From positions 248,001 to 312,000 of the forward strand of contig CANMCX010000002.1 of NCBI GenBank assembly GCA_947496465.1: DNA of 64,000 nucleotides, written 5' to 3'. Within the stretch, counting starts at the first letter, position 1, and every line of letters begins with the position of its first letter. The DNA is from Marinifilum_A sediminis. Its GTDB lineage: Bacteria; Bacteroidota; Bacteroidia; Bacteroidales; Marinifilaceae. Positions 53,153-62,776 of this stretch are shown one piece after another. The position numbers and the translations under genes were made by a program. A model generated the notes under the pieces. That model saw only the letters and a program-made list of their open reading frames with translations. It was not told the origin of the DNA and did not search any database.

Positions 53153-53438
53153 TTCATTATAAATAAGATTACTAAGTATTCAATTTACTTTTCAAAATTT
53201 TCATATCCACCTCCAAAATTATCCATTCTTTATTTATGTGAATGCTTACCATATGTTTTTTATTCTAAATAAAACAACTAACGCAAGCATAATCTCCTAT
53301 TAATCAACCAATACTTCACCAATAACAAACAACATATCATTTTTTTATGCTTTATTATAGGTATTGATGTTTGGCAGTCAAATCAATTTTGTTAATTTCA
53401 CAAGGAGTAAATATAATGCTAACTTTAAAACTAGATTT
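53153..53438. other. AT-rich intergenic region without a gene
   Basis: Nothing coding is seen. A GATGTTTG near 53369 may be part of a poor -7 box for the following small gene, which would place the earlier in-frame start at 53364 outside the mRNA. Confidence 0.4.
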
Positions 53439-53792
53439 ATGAAATTATTTAAACCCTTTGTAAACTTAACCAAATCAGAATCTACAGGTGTATACACACT
53501 AAATGCGGTGGTTTCCGTACCAAAAGATTATGCTTTAGGCTCCATAGAACAAGGTCTTCTTGTAAAAAATGAGAAAAAATCGTGGGCAGTTACGGCAAGT
53601 GTAACAACTAATGGCTCGATAGAGACCGATATTGTTGAATTCTCAGTTCCATTAAAGCAAGGACCTACTGAAGAAATTAGTACAGTTACAATGGTTATGG
53701 TCGAAACATCTAAATTGGGTTCTGTTGCCAATCCATCTGAAGACGACAGTACTGATGTAAATTATGATGATGCTGAAGAGACTCTACCTTAA
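53439..53792 (+). CDS. Small acidic-tailed hypothetical protein
   Basis: A 117-residue protein from the ATG at 53439 (MKLFKPFVNLTKSESTGVYT); a longer frame from 53364 is possible but starts within the apparent promoter. The sequence alternates strand-like segments (TLNAVVSVPKDY, WAVTASVTTNGSIETDIVEFSVPL, VTMVMVETSKLGSV) and ends in a disordered acidic tail (PSEDDSTDVNYDDAEETLP). There is no signal peptide. I do not recognise the family. A strong terminator follows, which supports it as a real transcription unit. Confidence 0.55.
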   Translation: MKLFKPFVNLTKSESTGVYTLNAVVSVPKDYALGSIEQGLLVKNEKKSWAVTASVTTNGSIETDIVEFSVPLKQGPTEEISTVTMVMVETSKLGSVANPSEDDSTDVNYDDAEETLP

Positions 53793-53807
53793 ATATTCAT
53801 TTTAATA

Positions 53808-53853
53808 AAATGAATGACAAAGCAATAATTATAAACTTTGTCATTCATTTTTT
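53808..53853 (+). terminator. Strong terminator after the small hypothetical
   Basis: AAATGAATGACAAAG (53808-53822) and CTTTGTCATTCATTT (53836-53850) are perfect 15-bp arms with a 13-base loop, followed by T residues. Confidence 0.88.
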
Positions 53854-53889
53854 ATATCTTGAACCTAATTACATCATTGTTTGTATTCT

Positions 53890-55938
53890 ATGCGCCTAAT
53901 CGCCCTCATTCTATTCTTATTCCCTTTTATTACTTCTTCACAAATTGTTGAGGAGGTAGAATTTTCATTAGATTCTATTAAGAATATAGAAGATAAGATC
54001 GCTTATCTCAATGAATGGACAGGGAAAAACTACCGAAAAAAGCCACAGGAAGCTGAATATTACGCACTTCATACAATTCAACTTGGACAGGATTCAAAAA
54101 ATTATTCTGGCATTGGAGATGCATATATACGTATAGGATCTATTTACAGACGAAAAGGACAATTCGATTTTGCTTTATTAAACTACAACAATGCAATTGA
54201 TAATTTTTCTCTTGCATCTGATTCTGCAGGAATGAACCTCACTTACCTGAATCGAGGTCTCATTTTAAGGAAAACAGCGAAATATGATCTCGCTCTCAAA
54301 GATTATTATTCCGTTCTCAAATATTACGAACAAAATTACAATGCGTCCATATTAATCAACGCCAATAACAATATAGGGGTAGTATATAAAGATCTGAAAA
54401 ATTATAAAGAAGCATTAAAACATTATAAAAATGCCGCAAATTTGTGTGTAAATTCAAATAATCTATCATATTTATTTGGTGCAAACAATAATATTGCAGT
54501 GGTTTACACATTGCAGAAAAACTATAAGGAAGCTTTAAATTATTACAATAAAAATCTTATTATTTTAGAGAAAAAGCCAAATAAATACAAATTCGCTCAA
54601 ACCTATCACAATATTGGAAATTGTTTTCTTTCTTTAAAACAATACAGCCTTGCTCTTGAATATTACAATAAAAGTCTTGAGCTTAAAAAATCAATTGGTA
54701 ATAAAGATTTTATCACAACAACATTAAATAGCTTAGGTAATACTTATTATAGAACTGAGAATTACAATAAAGCTCTAACTTACAGCAAAGAAGCTTTTAA
54801 CCTAACTTTGAACACCAATAATCTTGCTTATAGAAAAACCAGTTGTAAGGAACTATTTAATATCTATTCTCACCTAAACCAACCTGATAGTGCAATACAC
54901 TATTTTGTACGATATGAAGCACTTAAAGACAGTCTTATAAATCGAGAAAACTTAAGTCAAATTTCAATTCTTAAAACAAAATACGAGACTGAAAAAAAAG
55001 AAGCTCACATTGCCATATTAGAGAAAGAGAACAAGAACAAAGTAATGCAACGAAATGGCTTAATGATAATTCTGGTTTTAATTGCTGCTTATGCTGCTTT
55101 TATCGTCAGCTCCTATTATCGCAACAAGAAAACAACTCGTTTGTTAAGCCTGCAAAAAACAAGAATAGAATGGTCTAAAGAGATTTTAGATCAGAAAAAC
55201 AAAGATCTTCTGGTATCGAATCAAACCAAAAACAAGTTGTTCCAAATTATCTCTCACGATTTGCGTTCGCCATTGGCTTCGGTATCAGGAATTGCCAAAT
55301 TGATACAAATTTTCATACAACAAGGCAGATACGGCGAGTTAAATGATTCAAGTAAAGATTTAGGTGAAAGTGTTACACGAGTACTCAACCTAACTGACAA
55401 TTTATTATCCTGGTCCTTAAATCAATCAGGTCGTTTGCCCTACACACCTGTAGTTCTTTCGGTAAACAAGCTATTGTCAGGAATATTCGAAACCTATCAG
55501 TCAGTAGCCCAGGAAAAAAGCATTCACATGGAGCTTACTGCCTGCGATTCTCTTTTCATTTATGGAGATCGTTCCATGCTGGAAACCGTTGTTCGTAACC
55601 TAATAAACAATGCCATTAAATTTACGCCTGATGGTGGTATTATAATGGCAGGTGCCAAACTAAAAGATGGCATCACCGAAATTTGGATTAAAGACAGCGG
55701 TAAAGGAATTCCAGAAGAACAGCTTTTAGACCTATTTAAATTGGACGATGGTAAGTCAAACCTTGGAACAAGAGGTGAACGGGGTAACGGGCTTGGATTA
55801 ATCCTCTGTAAAGATTTTATCGCTCAAAACGATGGTGAAATTTGGGTGGAAAGTAAAGAAAATATTGGTTCCACTTTCCGATTTACCGTTCCCAATGCCG
55901 AAAAAGTATATCAGGAAGATTTGATTTCGAAACAATAA
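53890..55938 (+). CDS. TPR-repeat sensor histidine kinase
   Basis: A 682-residue protein from the ATG at 53890; an in-frame TTG three codons earlier was set aside. A signal peptide (MRLIALILFLFPFITSS) leads into about seven TPR repeats (~55-340; for example YKEALKHYKNAANLCV, YSLALEYYNKSLELKK), a coiled coil, a membrane helix near 390-412 (LMIILVLIAAYAAFIV) and a kinase core with FQIISHDLRSPLASVSG, NLINNAIKFTPDGG and GNGLGLILCKDF. The TPR array is therefore periplasmic. No response regulator adjoins; the partner is unknown. Confidence 0.88.
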   Translation: MRLIALILFLFPFITSSQIVEEVEFSLDSIKNIEDKIAYLNEWTGKNYRKKPQEAEYYALHTIQLGQDSKNYSGIGDAYIRIGSIYRRKGQFDFALLNYNNAIDNFSLASDSAGMNLTYLNRGLILRKTAKYDLALKDYYSVLKYYEQNYNASILINANNNIGVVYKDLKNYKEALKHYKNAANLCVNSNNLSYLFGANNNIAVVYTLQKNYKEALNYYNKNLIILEKKPNKYKFAQTYHNIGNCFLSLKQYSLALEYYNKSLELKKSIGNKDFITTTLNSLGNTYYRTENYNKALTYSKEAFNLTLNTNNLAYRKTSCKELFNIYSHLNQPDSAIHYFVRYEALKDSLINRENLSQISILKTKYETEKKEAHIAILEKENKNKVMQRNGLMIILVLIAAYAAFIVSSYYRNKKTTRLLSLQKTRIEWSKEILDQKNKDLLVSNQTKNKLFQIISHDLRSPLASVSGIAKLIQIFIQQGRYGELNDSSKDLGESVTRVLNLTDNLLSWSLNQSGRLPYTPVVLSVNKLLSGIFETYQSVAQEKSIHMELTACDSLFIYGDRSMLETVVRNLINNAIKFTPDGGIIMAGAKLKDGITEIWIKDSGKGIPEEQLLDLFKLDDGKSNLGTRGERGNGLGLILCKDFIAQNDGEIWVESKENIGSTFRFTVPNAEKVYQEDLISKQ

Positions 55939-55950
55939 TAACAATCTATC

Positions 55951-55974
55951 AGAGACACAAAGCATTGTGTCTCT
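55951..55974 (+). terminator. Hairpin terminator after the TPR kinase
   Basis: AGAGACACAA and TTGTGTCTCT form perfect 10-bp arms with a 4-base loop (AGCA). The following T content is modest. Confidence 0.65.
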
Positions 55975-56043
55975 ACTATCATTTCAATTTTCATATTCTA
56001 CAAATCTTAATACCTGATTCCGTTTTTTGTGAAGAATTATTAC

Positions 56044-56051
56044 TACTTTTG
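56044..56051 (+). promoter_or_regulatory. -7 promoter box for the ABC-F gene
   Basis: TACTTTTG matches TAnnTTTG 37 bases before the ATG. A TTTG lies at 56026-56029, closer than the usual -33 spacing. Confidence 0.55.
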
Positions 56052-56088
56052 CGCCCTGAATTAGCAAAATAAAGGATAACGTATATAT

Positions 56089-57702
56089 ATGATTTCGGTT
56101 TCAAACTTATCAATTCAATTCGGGAAAAGAACGCTTTTCCAGGACGTAAATATCAAATTTACACCAGGCAACTGTTATGGTGTAATTGGTGCTAACGGTG
56201 CAGGTAAATCTACCTTCCTAAAAATTTTATCGGGCGATTTAGATTCTACTACCGGTAATATAATGATGGAACCAGGTGAGCGTATGGCTGTTCTTAAGCA
56301 GGATCACTTCGAGTTTGACGAGTTTACAGTTTTGGATACTGTTGTTACAGGTCACGCAGAATTGTGGGCTATCATGCAAGAGAAAAATGCCATTTATGCA
56401 AAGCCTGATTTTTCGGAAGCGGATGGTATTAAAGCATCTGAGCTAGAAGAGAAATTTGCCGAAATGGACGGATGGAATGCCGAAAGTGATGCTGCAGAAT
56501 TGTTGAGTGGTTTGGGAATTAAAGAAGCCATGCACTACAAAACCATGAAAGAATTAAGTGGTAAGGAAAAAGTACGTGTCTTGCTTGCTCAGGCATTGTT
56601 TGGTAATCCTGATAATCTTCTTTTGGATGAGCCTACCAATGATCTTGACCTTGAAACTGTAATGTGGTTGGAAAGCTATTTGGCTAACTTCAACAATACG
56701 GTGATTGTTGTTTCTCACGACCGTCACTTCCTGGATTCGGTTTGTACCGATATCGTAGACATCGACTTTGGTAAAGTGAAAATGTTCTCGGGTAACTATA
56801 CTTTCTGGTATGAGTCTAGTCAGTTGGCGGCTCGTCAGCAGGCACAGCAGAACAAAAAAGCCGAAGAAAAGAAGAAAGAACTTCAGGAGTTTATTGCTCG
56901 ATTTAGTGCCAATGTTGCTAAATCCAAGCAAACTACTTCCAGAAAGAAAATGATCGACAAGTTGAATATTGAAGACATTCAGCCATCAACTCGTCGCTAT
57001 CCAGGTATTATCTTTCAGCAAGAGCGTGAAGCTGGTGATAAGATCTTCTCGTGCACAGGCTTGAGTAAGGTTATCGAAGGAGAAACAATTTTTAAAGATG
57101 TTGAGTTTACCGTTGAAAAAGGTGAGAAAGTGATTTTCTTATCTAAAGATCCACGTGCTATGACTTCTTTATTCGACATTATTTATGGAGAAGATAAAGC
57201 CGATAATGGATCGTTCGAATGGGGTGTTACCATTACACCTGCATATTTACCATTAGATAACTCTAGCTTTTTCCAGGAACCAATTACTTTGATCGATTGG
57301 TTGGCACAGTATTCTAATGATACAAGTGAAATTTACCTTCGCGGATATTTGGGTAAGATGTTGTTCTCGGGTGAGGATATCTACAAAAAAGCCAATGTTC
57401 TTTCCGGAGGTGAAAAAGTTCGTTGTATGGTTTCAAGAATGATGTTGAAAGATGCGAATCTTTTGATTCTGGATACTCCAACCAATCACTTGGATTTGGA
57501 ATCTATTCAGTCCTTCAACAACTCATTGATTAACTTTGGCGGAACTGTTCTAATGTCATCTCATGACCACGAATTTATTCAAACCGTAAGTACACGTGTT
57601 ATCGAATTAACACCAAACGGAATTATCGATAAATTAATGGATTACGATGATTACATTACTAGCGAAAAGATTAAGGAACAGCGCGAAAAGATGTACAAAT
57701 AA
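56089..57702 (+). CDS. ABC-F family ATPase with degenerate second nucleotide site
   Basis: A 537-residue soluble protein with two ABC domains and a linker rich in Lys/Glu (~240-290). The first domain has Walker A GANGAGKST, signature LSGKEKVRV and Walker B NLLLDEPTNDLDL. In the second, the Walker A region reads FLSKDPRAMTSLF, and the Walker B glutamate is replaced (LLILDTPTNHLDL), while the signature LSGGEKVRC is intact. ABC-F proteins act on ribosomes, in translation control or antibiotic protection. The asymmetry may be a feature of the Bacteroidetes branch of this subfamily. Confidence 0.88.
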   Translation: MISVSNLSIQFGKRTLFQDVNIKFTPGNCYGVIGANGAGKSTFLKILSGDLDSTTGNIMMEPGERMAVLKQDHFEFDEFTVLDTVVTGHAELWAIMQEKNAIYAKPDFSEADGIKASELEEKFAEMDGWNAESDAAELLSGLGIKEAMHYKTMKELSGKEKVRVLLAQALFGNPDNLLLDEPTNDLDLETVMWLESYLANFNNTVIVVSHDRHFLDSVCTDIVDIDFGKVKMFSGNYTFWYESSQLAARQQAQQNKKAEEKKKELQEFIARFSANVAKSKQTTSRKKMIDKLNIEDIQPSTRRYPGIIFQQEREAGDKIFSCTGLSKVIEGETIFKDVEFTVEKGEKVIFLSKDPRAMTSLFDIIYGEDKADNGSFEWGVTITPAYLPLDNSSFFQEPITLIDWLAQYSNDTSEIYLRGYLGKMLFSGEDIYKKANVLSGGEKVRCMVSRMMLKDANLLILDTPTNHLDLESIQSFNNSLINFGGTVLMSSHDHEFIQTVSTRVIELTPNGIIDKLMDYDDYITSEKIKEQREKMYK

Positions 57703-57728
57703 GTCTATATAAACCTTCAATACCTTTC

Positions 57729-57762
57729 TCCCCCTGGCGTTCGCGCTTGGGGGATTATTTTT
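57729..57762 (+). terminator. Terminator after the ABC-F gene
   Basis: TCCCCC (57729-57734) and GGGGGA (57749-57754) close a GC-rich 14-base loop and are followed by TTATTTTT. Confidence 0.82.
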
Positions 57763-57847
57763 GCTCTTCAGTTTGCATTTCGAATCTCTATTTATCTATA
57801 ACATTAAGTTATTTTAACGCTTATAGATTTTTATTAAGCAGTAATCA

Positions 57848-57878
57848 TTGCACATTATTAATGCTTATATTACCTTTG
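57848..57878 (+). promoter_or_regulatory. Promoter of deoB
   Basis: TACCTTTG (57871-57878) is an exact -7 box, and TTG at 57848-57850 lies 20 bases upstream, as expected for the -33 element. The leader to the ATG is about 55 bases. Confidence 0.65.
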
Positions 57879-57939
57879 TTGCACTACCTAGACAACCCAT
57901 CATCTGTATTTTTCAAAATACATTAAAAAACACAAGTTT

Positions 57940-59121
57940 ATGATTCCAAAAATTGAGCGTGCTACTATTGTAGTACTAGATAGCGCAGGTGTTGGATATT
58001 TACCTGACGCAGAAGAATTTGGTGATGTAGGTTCCAATACAATTGGAAATATTGCTAAACATTGCGGTGGCATTGATTTGCCAAACATGCAAAAATTAGG
58101 ATTGGGTAACATTACCGATATAAAGGGTGTTGCTCCTGAAACTAATGCAAATGGTGCTTTTGGAAAAGCTGCTGAAGCTTCTAAAGGTAAAGATACAACC
58201 ACAGGACACTGGGAAATTGCCGGTGTAAAACTAGAGAAAGCATTTCCTACATATACACACGGTTTTTCAGAAGAAACCATTCGTTTGTTCGAAGAGAGAA
58301 CCGGAAGAAAAGTAATGGCTAACAAACCTGCTTCTGGAACTGCAATTCTTGACGAATACGGAGAAGAGCAAATGAAAACCGGAAACTGGATCGTTTATAC
58401 ATCTGCCGATCCTGTTTTTCAGATTGCTGCTCACGAAGAAGTTATTCCTTTAGAAGAATTGTACAAAGCTTGTGAAATTGCTCTTGAAATTTGTTCGGAA
58501 CTTGAGCCGGTTGCTCGTGTAATTGCTCGTCCTTATTTGGGAAGTGGAGAAGGAAATTTTGCACGTACTGCCAATCGTCACGATTATTCAGTAACTCCTC
58601 CAGCTCCAACCATGTTAGATCGTTTAAAAGAGAATGGTTTGGATGTAATTGGTATCGGTAAAACCAAAGATATTTTTGCAGGACAAGGAATTACAGATTC
58701 AAGAGGAACCAACAAAGACAATGTAGATGGTATCGAGAAAACTCTTGTTGCTTTAGAAGAAGACACAAAAGGTTTGATCTTTACTAATCTTGTTGATTTT
58801 GATATGGTTTACGGTCACCGTAGAAATCCTGAAGGATACAAGGCTGCCTTAGAAGAATTCGACAAGTATTTACCACAAATTCAGGAGAAGCTAAAAGAAG
58901 ATGAAATTTTGATTCTTACGGCTGATCATGGTTGCGATCCAACTTACAAAGGAACAGATCATACTCGCGAGTACATTCCAGTTATGGTTTACGGTAAAAA
59001 TATCAAAAAGAACATCAATTTGGGAACAAGAACTTCTTTTGCAGATATTGCTGCAACAATTGAAGAATTGGTTCTTGGAAGCAAAGTTGATGGTAGTTTT
59101 GCTGCAGAACTTTACAACTAG
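57940..59121 (+). CDS. deoB: Phosphopentomutase
   Basis: A 393-residue DeoB of normal length, interconverting (deoxy)ribose 1- and 5-phosphates in nucleoside salvage. It has the alkaline-phosphatase-fold metal residues: VVLDSAGVG, the phosphorylated Thr region KGKDTTTGHWEIAG, FTNLVDFDMVYGHRRNP and LTADHGCDPTYKGTDHTREYIP. It is monocistronic with a clear promoter and terminator. Confidence 0.95.
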   Translation: MIPKIERATIVVLDSAGVGYLPDAEEFGDVGSNTIGNIAKHCGGIDLPNMQKLGLGNITDIKGVAPETNANGAFGKAAEASKGKDTTTGHWEIAGVKLEKAFPTYTHGFSEETIRLFEERTGRKVMANKPASGTAILDEYGEEQMKTGNWIVYTSADPVFQIAAHEEVIPLEELYKACEIALEICSELEPVARVIARPYLGSGEGNFARTANRHDYSVTPPAPTMLDRLKENGLDVIGIGKTKDIFAGQGITDSRGTNKDNVDGIEKTLVALEEDTKGLIFTNLVDFDMVYGHRRNPEGYKAALEEFDKYLPQIQEKLKEDEILILTADHGCDPTYKGTDHTREYIPVMVYGKNIKKNINLGTRTSFADIAATIEELVLGSKVDGSFAAELYN

Positions 59122-59146
59122 AAAAAACTCTATAGACCAGAATATA

Positions 59147-59180
59147 AAAAGAGCCGTTTCGAATTCGAAACGGCTCTTTT
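59147..59180. terminator. Bidirectional terminator between deoB and the transglutaminase gene
   Basis: A perfect 17-bp self-complementary hairpin (AAAAGAGCCGTTTCGAA with its inverse) with A/T runs on both sides, suited to both convergent genes. Confidence 0.88.
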
Positions 59181-59197
59181 ATTATATCATGTATCAG

Positions 59198-61831
59198 TTA
59201 TTTATTCAACCTTTTCAATAGGTGTTCATGCACTCCAATTTTGTACCCATTGGATGTAAAAATAATCTCACCTTTCTGATTCAATGCCAATAACAATGGT
59301 TTTTGAATCTTTCCAGAAATTCCTAATTCAGCCTTAACTGCAGAAAGCAAGCTATCCTTCGAATCTTTATACACCGAATAGTTTTCTGGCATATTTTTAA
59401 AGAAACTTTCACTCATCGCCTCTGCCTGAATTCCTTCTGCTTGTAAAACTCCGATATGACCGTCCCAATTCTCATATTTCGGTTTCGCATCCTTAAACTC
59501 TTCCATTAAATGACGTGTAGGTTCCTTTCCTGGTTCCAACCACATTAACAAAATGGTATTTTGTTTCTTCAACTGCGACAGAGGAATAGTTTTGGATTTT
59601 GAATCAAGAACTGTTTCATTCAGATCAATTTGTCCAAGAACCTTACTTTCCACTTCAGGATCCCTAAATGTCAATGAAAGTAACTCCTTCTCTCCTTCTG
59701 CTATTTTAAAATGATTCAAATGGGTATAAACCGTTCCGTCAGCACCGCGTTTACCAGTTACCAATCGATATTCTCCTACTTCTAAATCTAATTGGTTTGG
59801 TAATTCTGTAAACTTCTTGCCCCAACCGAAGTCAAGAGTTTCATATCTGCCATTCATCAATTTCCCAATACTAAAATGAACGTAGTACATTGGATTAAAC
59901 TCTTTCAAATTAAATTTCAATTGCACTTTCCCCATTAATGGTTGACTATTTTTCTGTGCTTCAAAATAGACGTTGATCCATTTTTTACCATCGAAATATT
60001 GTGGTGTTTTCTCGGCTGGTTCCAATCTTGATGGAACTCCTAAACTACGAGCTAAAGCAACAAAAAATACATCTCTCGACTCTGCATTTGCCATTCTTAA
60101 CTCATAAACACCTTTAGGCGTTATGGGCAAATTGTAATAGTTTTCCGTTTCGTTAATTTGAATTTCTTTTAAAATCCAATCTTTAATCTGATCGACTATC
60201 TCGTTTCTACTTCCCTCAAACTTTCCAACAAACTCTTTTTGTAGAAATCCTCGATAAGCAATTAATCCTTCGTTCTTAATTCTCGGATTCAATATGTAGT
60301 TAATAAAAATATCTTTCGATGAGTAATCTGTAAGATTGAACTCGGCTAAACTATTGTTCAAATGATCCAGTAAAATGTCAGTTCTTGTATCACGTAAATC
60401 TTTCTTAGAAATTGATTCCAATAGAATAGATACATACTCTCGATTTGCATCATTAGTATTCTCAACAAATTTTTGAATTGCTTTCCAGTTTCCCTGACTC
60501 TTTTTGAATTTATCCCAAACAATATCCGAATCTAAGCCCTTTGATTTAGACAATTCAGATGATGAAACTGAATCAATAAATGTTGTTCGATAGGCAAATC
60601 GAATGCTATCCTCATAAGCCAAACGAATGTCGTTCTGTTTTTTCATGCTGGCATCAACCGAATATGGCTTTTTCTCTTCAGGAGGAACCATATTGAATTC
60701 AGCCTGCTTCTCTCCATAAAATCCTTTACCCAATTCCAACACCAAGGTATCTGTTGAAGATACATTCAGTTTATGACCTGCATATTTGCCATTTTTCTCT
60801 GCCCAAGCCAAAATATCACCATAACCAGTGGTAAGAAAGGTAAGACCTTTTTCATTTGTATTTTTGCTGGCTATTGGGTAGAACTCCGCATAGTTGTACA
60901 AGCCAAAATCTACTCTAGCATTCTTAACTGCTTTCCCTGATGTATCAATTACTTTTACAAATACCTTTTTTACATCAGCGTAGTTACTTACCACATTAAT
61001 CTCAGTAAAATTATCCGATCGCTTTACCACTTCATCATTTCCTTGATAATCGCCAAATACTTTGGTATGTACTAACATTGCTCTTCTGGCTGGCTCTGTA
61101 AACCATCCCATATTCAAATCAGGCTCTGGTTCACATGCGCCCAAATAAGACCATTTTCCATCTGTCCATACTTCTACCCAGGCATGATTGTCATCGGAAT
61201 GCGCCCAGCGTGGCGTATAAACTTGTCTTGCAGGAATTCCTACTGCCCGCAAAGCGGTAACCGTAAAAGTTGACTCCTCGCCGCATCTTCCCCAAGAGGT
61301 TCTTACCAAACTCAAAGGTCCACTTGTGCGAATATCTGTAGGTGCATAATTCACCTTTTCGTGACACCAATGATTCACTTCCAAGGCAGCTTCTTTCATA
61401 CTCAAGCCTTGTAGTCTTGGTTTCAACTCTTTAAGAAATACGATTCTTGCAGAATCCAGATTTTCATTATTAACACGATATGGTAACACAAAATGTCTGA
61501 ATAGCTCATTGGGAATTTCATTTCCCCAACTAAAACTATCTTTGGCTTCAAACGAAGCTCTCACCTGCTTAAAAAAAAACTCTCCATCATAATCTGCCAA
61601 ATCGCAAAGTGGCATGTATGCGTATAAAAATTGCAATGCCTCTTTTTCTTGAGTACTCAAATCCTGATTGAATACATCAAATAACTGATGCGATCTGTTT
61701 TTTGCTAATTCCTTTCTATGTTCGAAACGTTTTGCAACTTTTGAACGATAATTCGCATCCTGAATAAAGTGTACGTCGGTACAGCCACAGAGAATACTGA
61801 GGCATAAAAGAAGAGTGAATAACTTCCTCAT
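59198..61831 (-). CDS. Transglutaminase-domain lipoprotein with thioredoxin-like C-terminus
   Basis: An 877-residue protein with a lipobox (LSILCGC). The transglutaminase core near residues 150-240 has the triad Cys in SWGRCGEES, His in DDNHAWVEVW and Asp in CEPEPDLN. A middle part has beta-rich segments (DARVDFGLYNYAEF-like) and a second core-like segment (MANAESRDVFFVALARSLGVPSRLEP) that lacks the catalytic Cys. The last ~130 residues (KQNTILLMWLEPGKEPTRHLMEEF) look like a thioredoxin fold without CxxC. Possible roles are protein or peptidoglycan-peptide processing at the cell surface. It starts 16 bases after cutC on the same strand. Confidence 0.8.
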   Translation of the reverse strand: MRKLFTLLLCLSILCGCTDVHFIQDANYRSKVAKRFEHRKELAKNRSHQLFDVFNQDLSTQEKEALQFLYAYMPLCDLADYDGEFFFKQVRASFEAKDSFSWGNEIPNELFRHFVLPYRVNNENLDSARIVFLKELKPRLQGLSMKEAALEVNHWCHEKVNYAPTDIRTSGPLSLVRTSWGRCGEESTFTVTALRAVGIPARQVYTPRWAHSDDNHAWVEVWTDGKWSYLGACEPEPDLNMGWFTEPARRAMLVHTKVFGDYQGNDEVVKRSDNFTEINVVSNYADVKKVFVKVIDTSGKAVKNARVDFGLYNYAEFYPIASKNTNEKGLTFLTTGYGDILAWAEKNGKYAGHKLNVSSTDTLVLELGKGFYGEKQAEFNMVPPEEKKPYSVDASMKKQNDIRLAYEDSIRFAYRTTFIDSVSSSELSKSKGLDSDIVWDKFKKSQGNWKAIQKFVENTNDANREYVSILLESISKKDLRDTRTDILLDHLNNSLAEFNLTDYSSKDIFINYILNPRIKNEGLIAYRGFLQKEFVGKFEGSRNEIVDQIKDWILKEIQINETENYYNLPITPKGVYELRMANAESRDVFFVALARSLGVPSRLEPAEKTPQYFDGKKWINVYFEAQKNSQPLMGKVQLKFNLKEFNPMYYVHFSIGKLMNGRYETLDFGWGKKFTELPNQLDLEVGEYRLVTGKRGADGTVYTHLNHFKIAEGEKELLSLTFRDPEVESKVLGQIDLNETVLDSKSKTIPLSQLKKQNTILLMWLEPGKEPTRHLMEEFKDAKPKYENWDGHIGVLQAEGIQAEAMSESFFKNMPENYSVYKDSKDSLLSAVKAELGISGKIQKPLLLALNQKGEIIFTSNGYKIGVHEHLLKRLNK

Positions 61832-61846
61832 GAATATTTTAATTAG

Positions 61847-62602
61847 TTAACGGTCCTCGGCTTTTAGGATGGATACAATTTTACGAATTTTTTCTGAATC
61901 TGCCTCGTAATATTCAAATTCAGGTATACTACTCTCTCCCCCCATATTTATATTGGGATTCAAATATGTCATTTTACTTTTCACTAAACTTTTGGCAGAA
62001 CAGTGAAACTCATTAGCTTTCGTTGTATCTGATAAAGATTGAATGTTTGAATGACTCACTCCGCTTCCAGGCATGATAATAATTCTATCTTTCGAAAATG
62101 CCACCAAATCCTTCAATAAATCAGCACCTTCATCGGCAGTTTGCATTCCACCAGAAGTAAGAATACGGTCAGTTCCAAGATCTATTAATTGTTCCAAAGC
62201 AAGTAAATGATCTTCCACCATATCAAATGCTCTATGAAAAGTAAAACTCAATGGTTTTGATAATTCTATCAACTCCTTTGTTCTTTCAGTATCAATTTTC
62301 CCATCAGGTAATAAAATTCCCGAAACAATTCCATTCACACCAATCTTTTTGCATGCTTCTATATCTTTTTTCATGCACTCAAATTCAATATCCGAATAAC
62401 AAAAATCAGCACCTCTGGGTCTAATGATCACATTTATGGGAATAGTAACTAAAGTTTTAGCTAATTCAATTGTAGCCAAGCTTGGTGTTGTTCCTCCTTC
62501 GTATATTCCTGCGCACAACTCTATTCGATCTGCACCAGATTCCTCTGCGATAATTGCTGATTCAACAGAATAACAGCAAATTTCTAATAGTTTAGCTTTC
62601 AT
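61847..62602 (-). CDS. cutC: CutC family protein
   Basis: A 251-residue TIM-barrel protein with LEICCYSVESAIIAEESGADRIELCAG at the N-terminus and the family segments IIRPRGADFCYSDIE, FHRAFDMV and ILTSGGMQTA. CutC was linked to copper tolerance in E. coli, though its enzymatic role is disputed. It is probably co-transcribed with the transglutaminase lipoprotein gene. Confidence 0.93.
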   Translation of the reverse strand: MKAKLLEICCYSVESAIIAEESGADRIELCAGIYEGGTTPSLATIELAKTLVTIPINVIIRPRGADFCYSDIEFECMKKDIEACKKIGVNGIVSGILLPDGKIDTERTKELIELSKPLSFTFHRAFDMVEDHLLALEQLIDLGTDRILTSGGMQTADEGADLLKDLVAFSKDRIIIMPGSGVSHSNIQSLSDTTKANEFHCSAKSLVKSKMTYLNPNINMGGESSIPEFEYYEADSEKIRKIVSILKAEDR

Positions 62603-62776
62603 TTTATATGGTTTCTCAGATAATAAAGCCTAAAAGTATCCACTTACAAAACAATCCCCAAGTTTTCGAAAATAATTCTTAAAGAATCAATTTAACAATC
62701 TTTAAATCTAATAATTACGCTAACCATATTTTTTTCACTAATTTGTAACAATTGCAAAAACAAACAAAACCCACTT

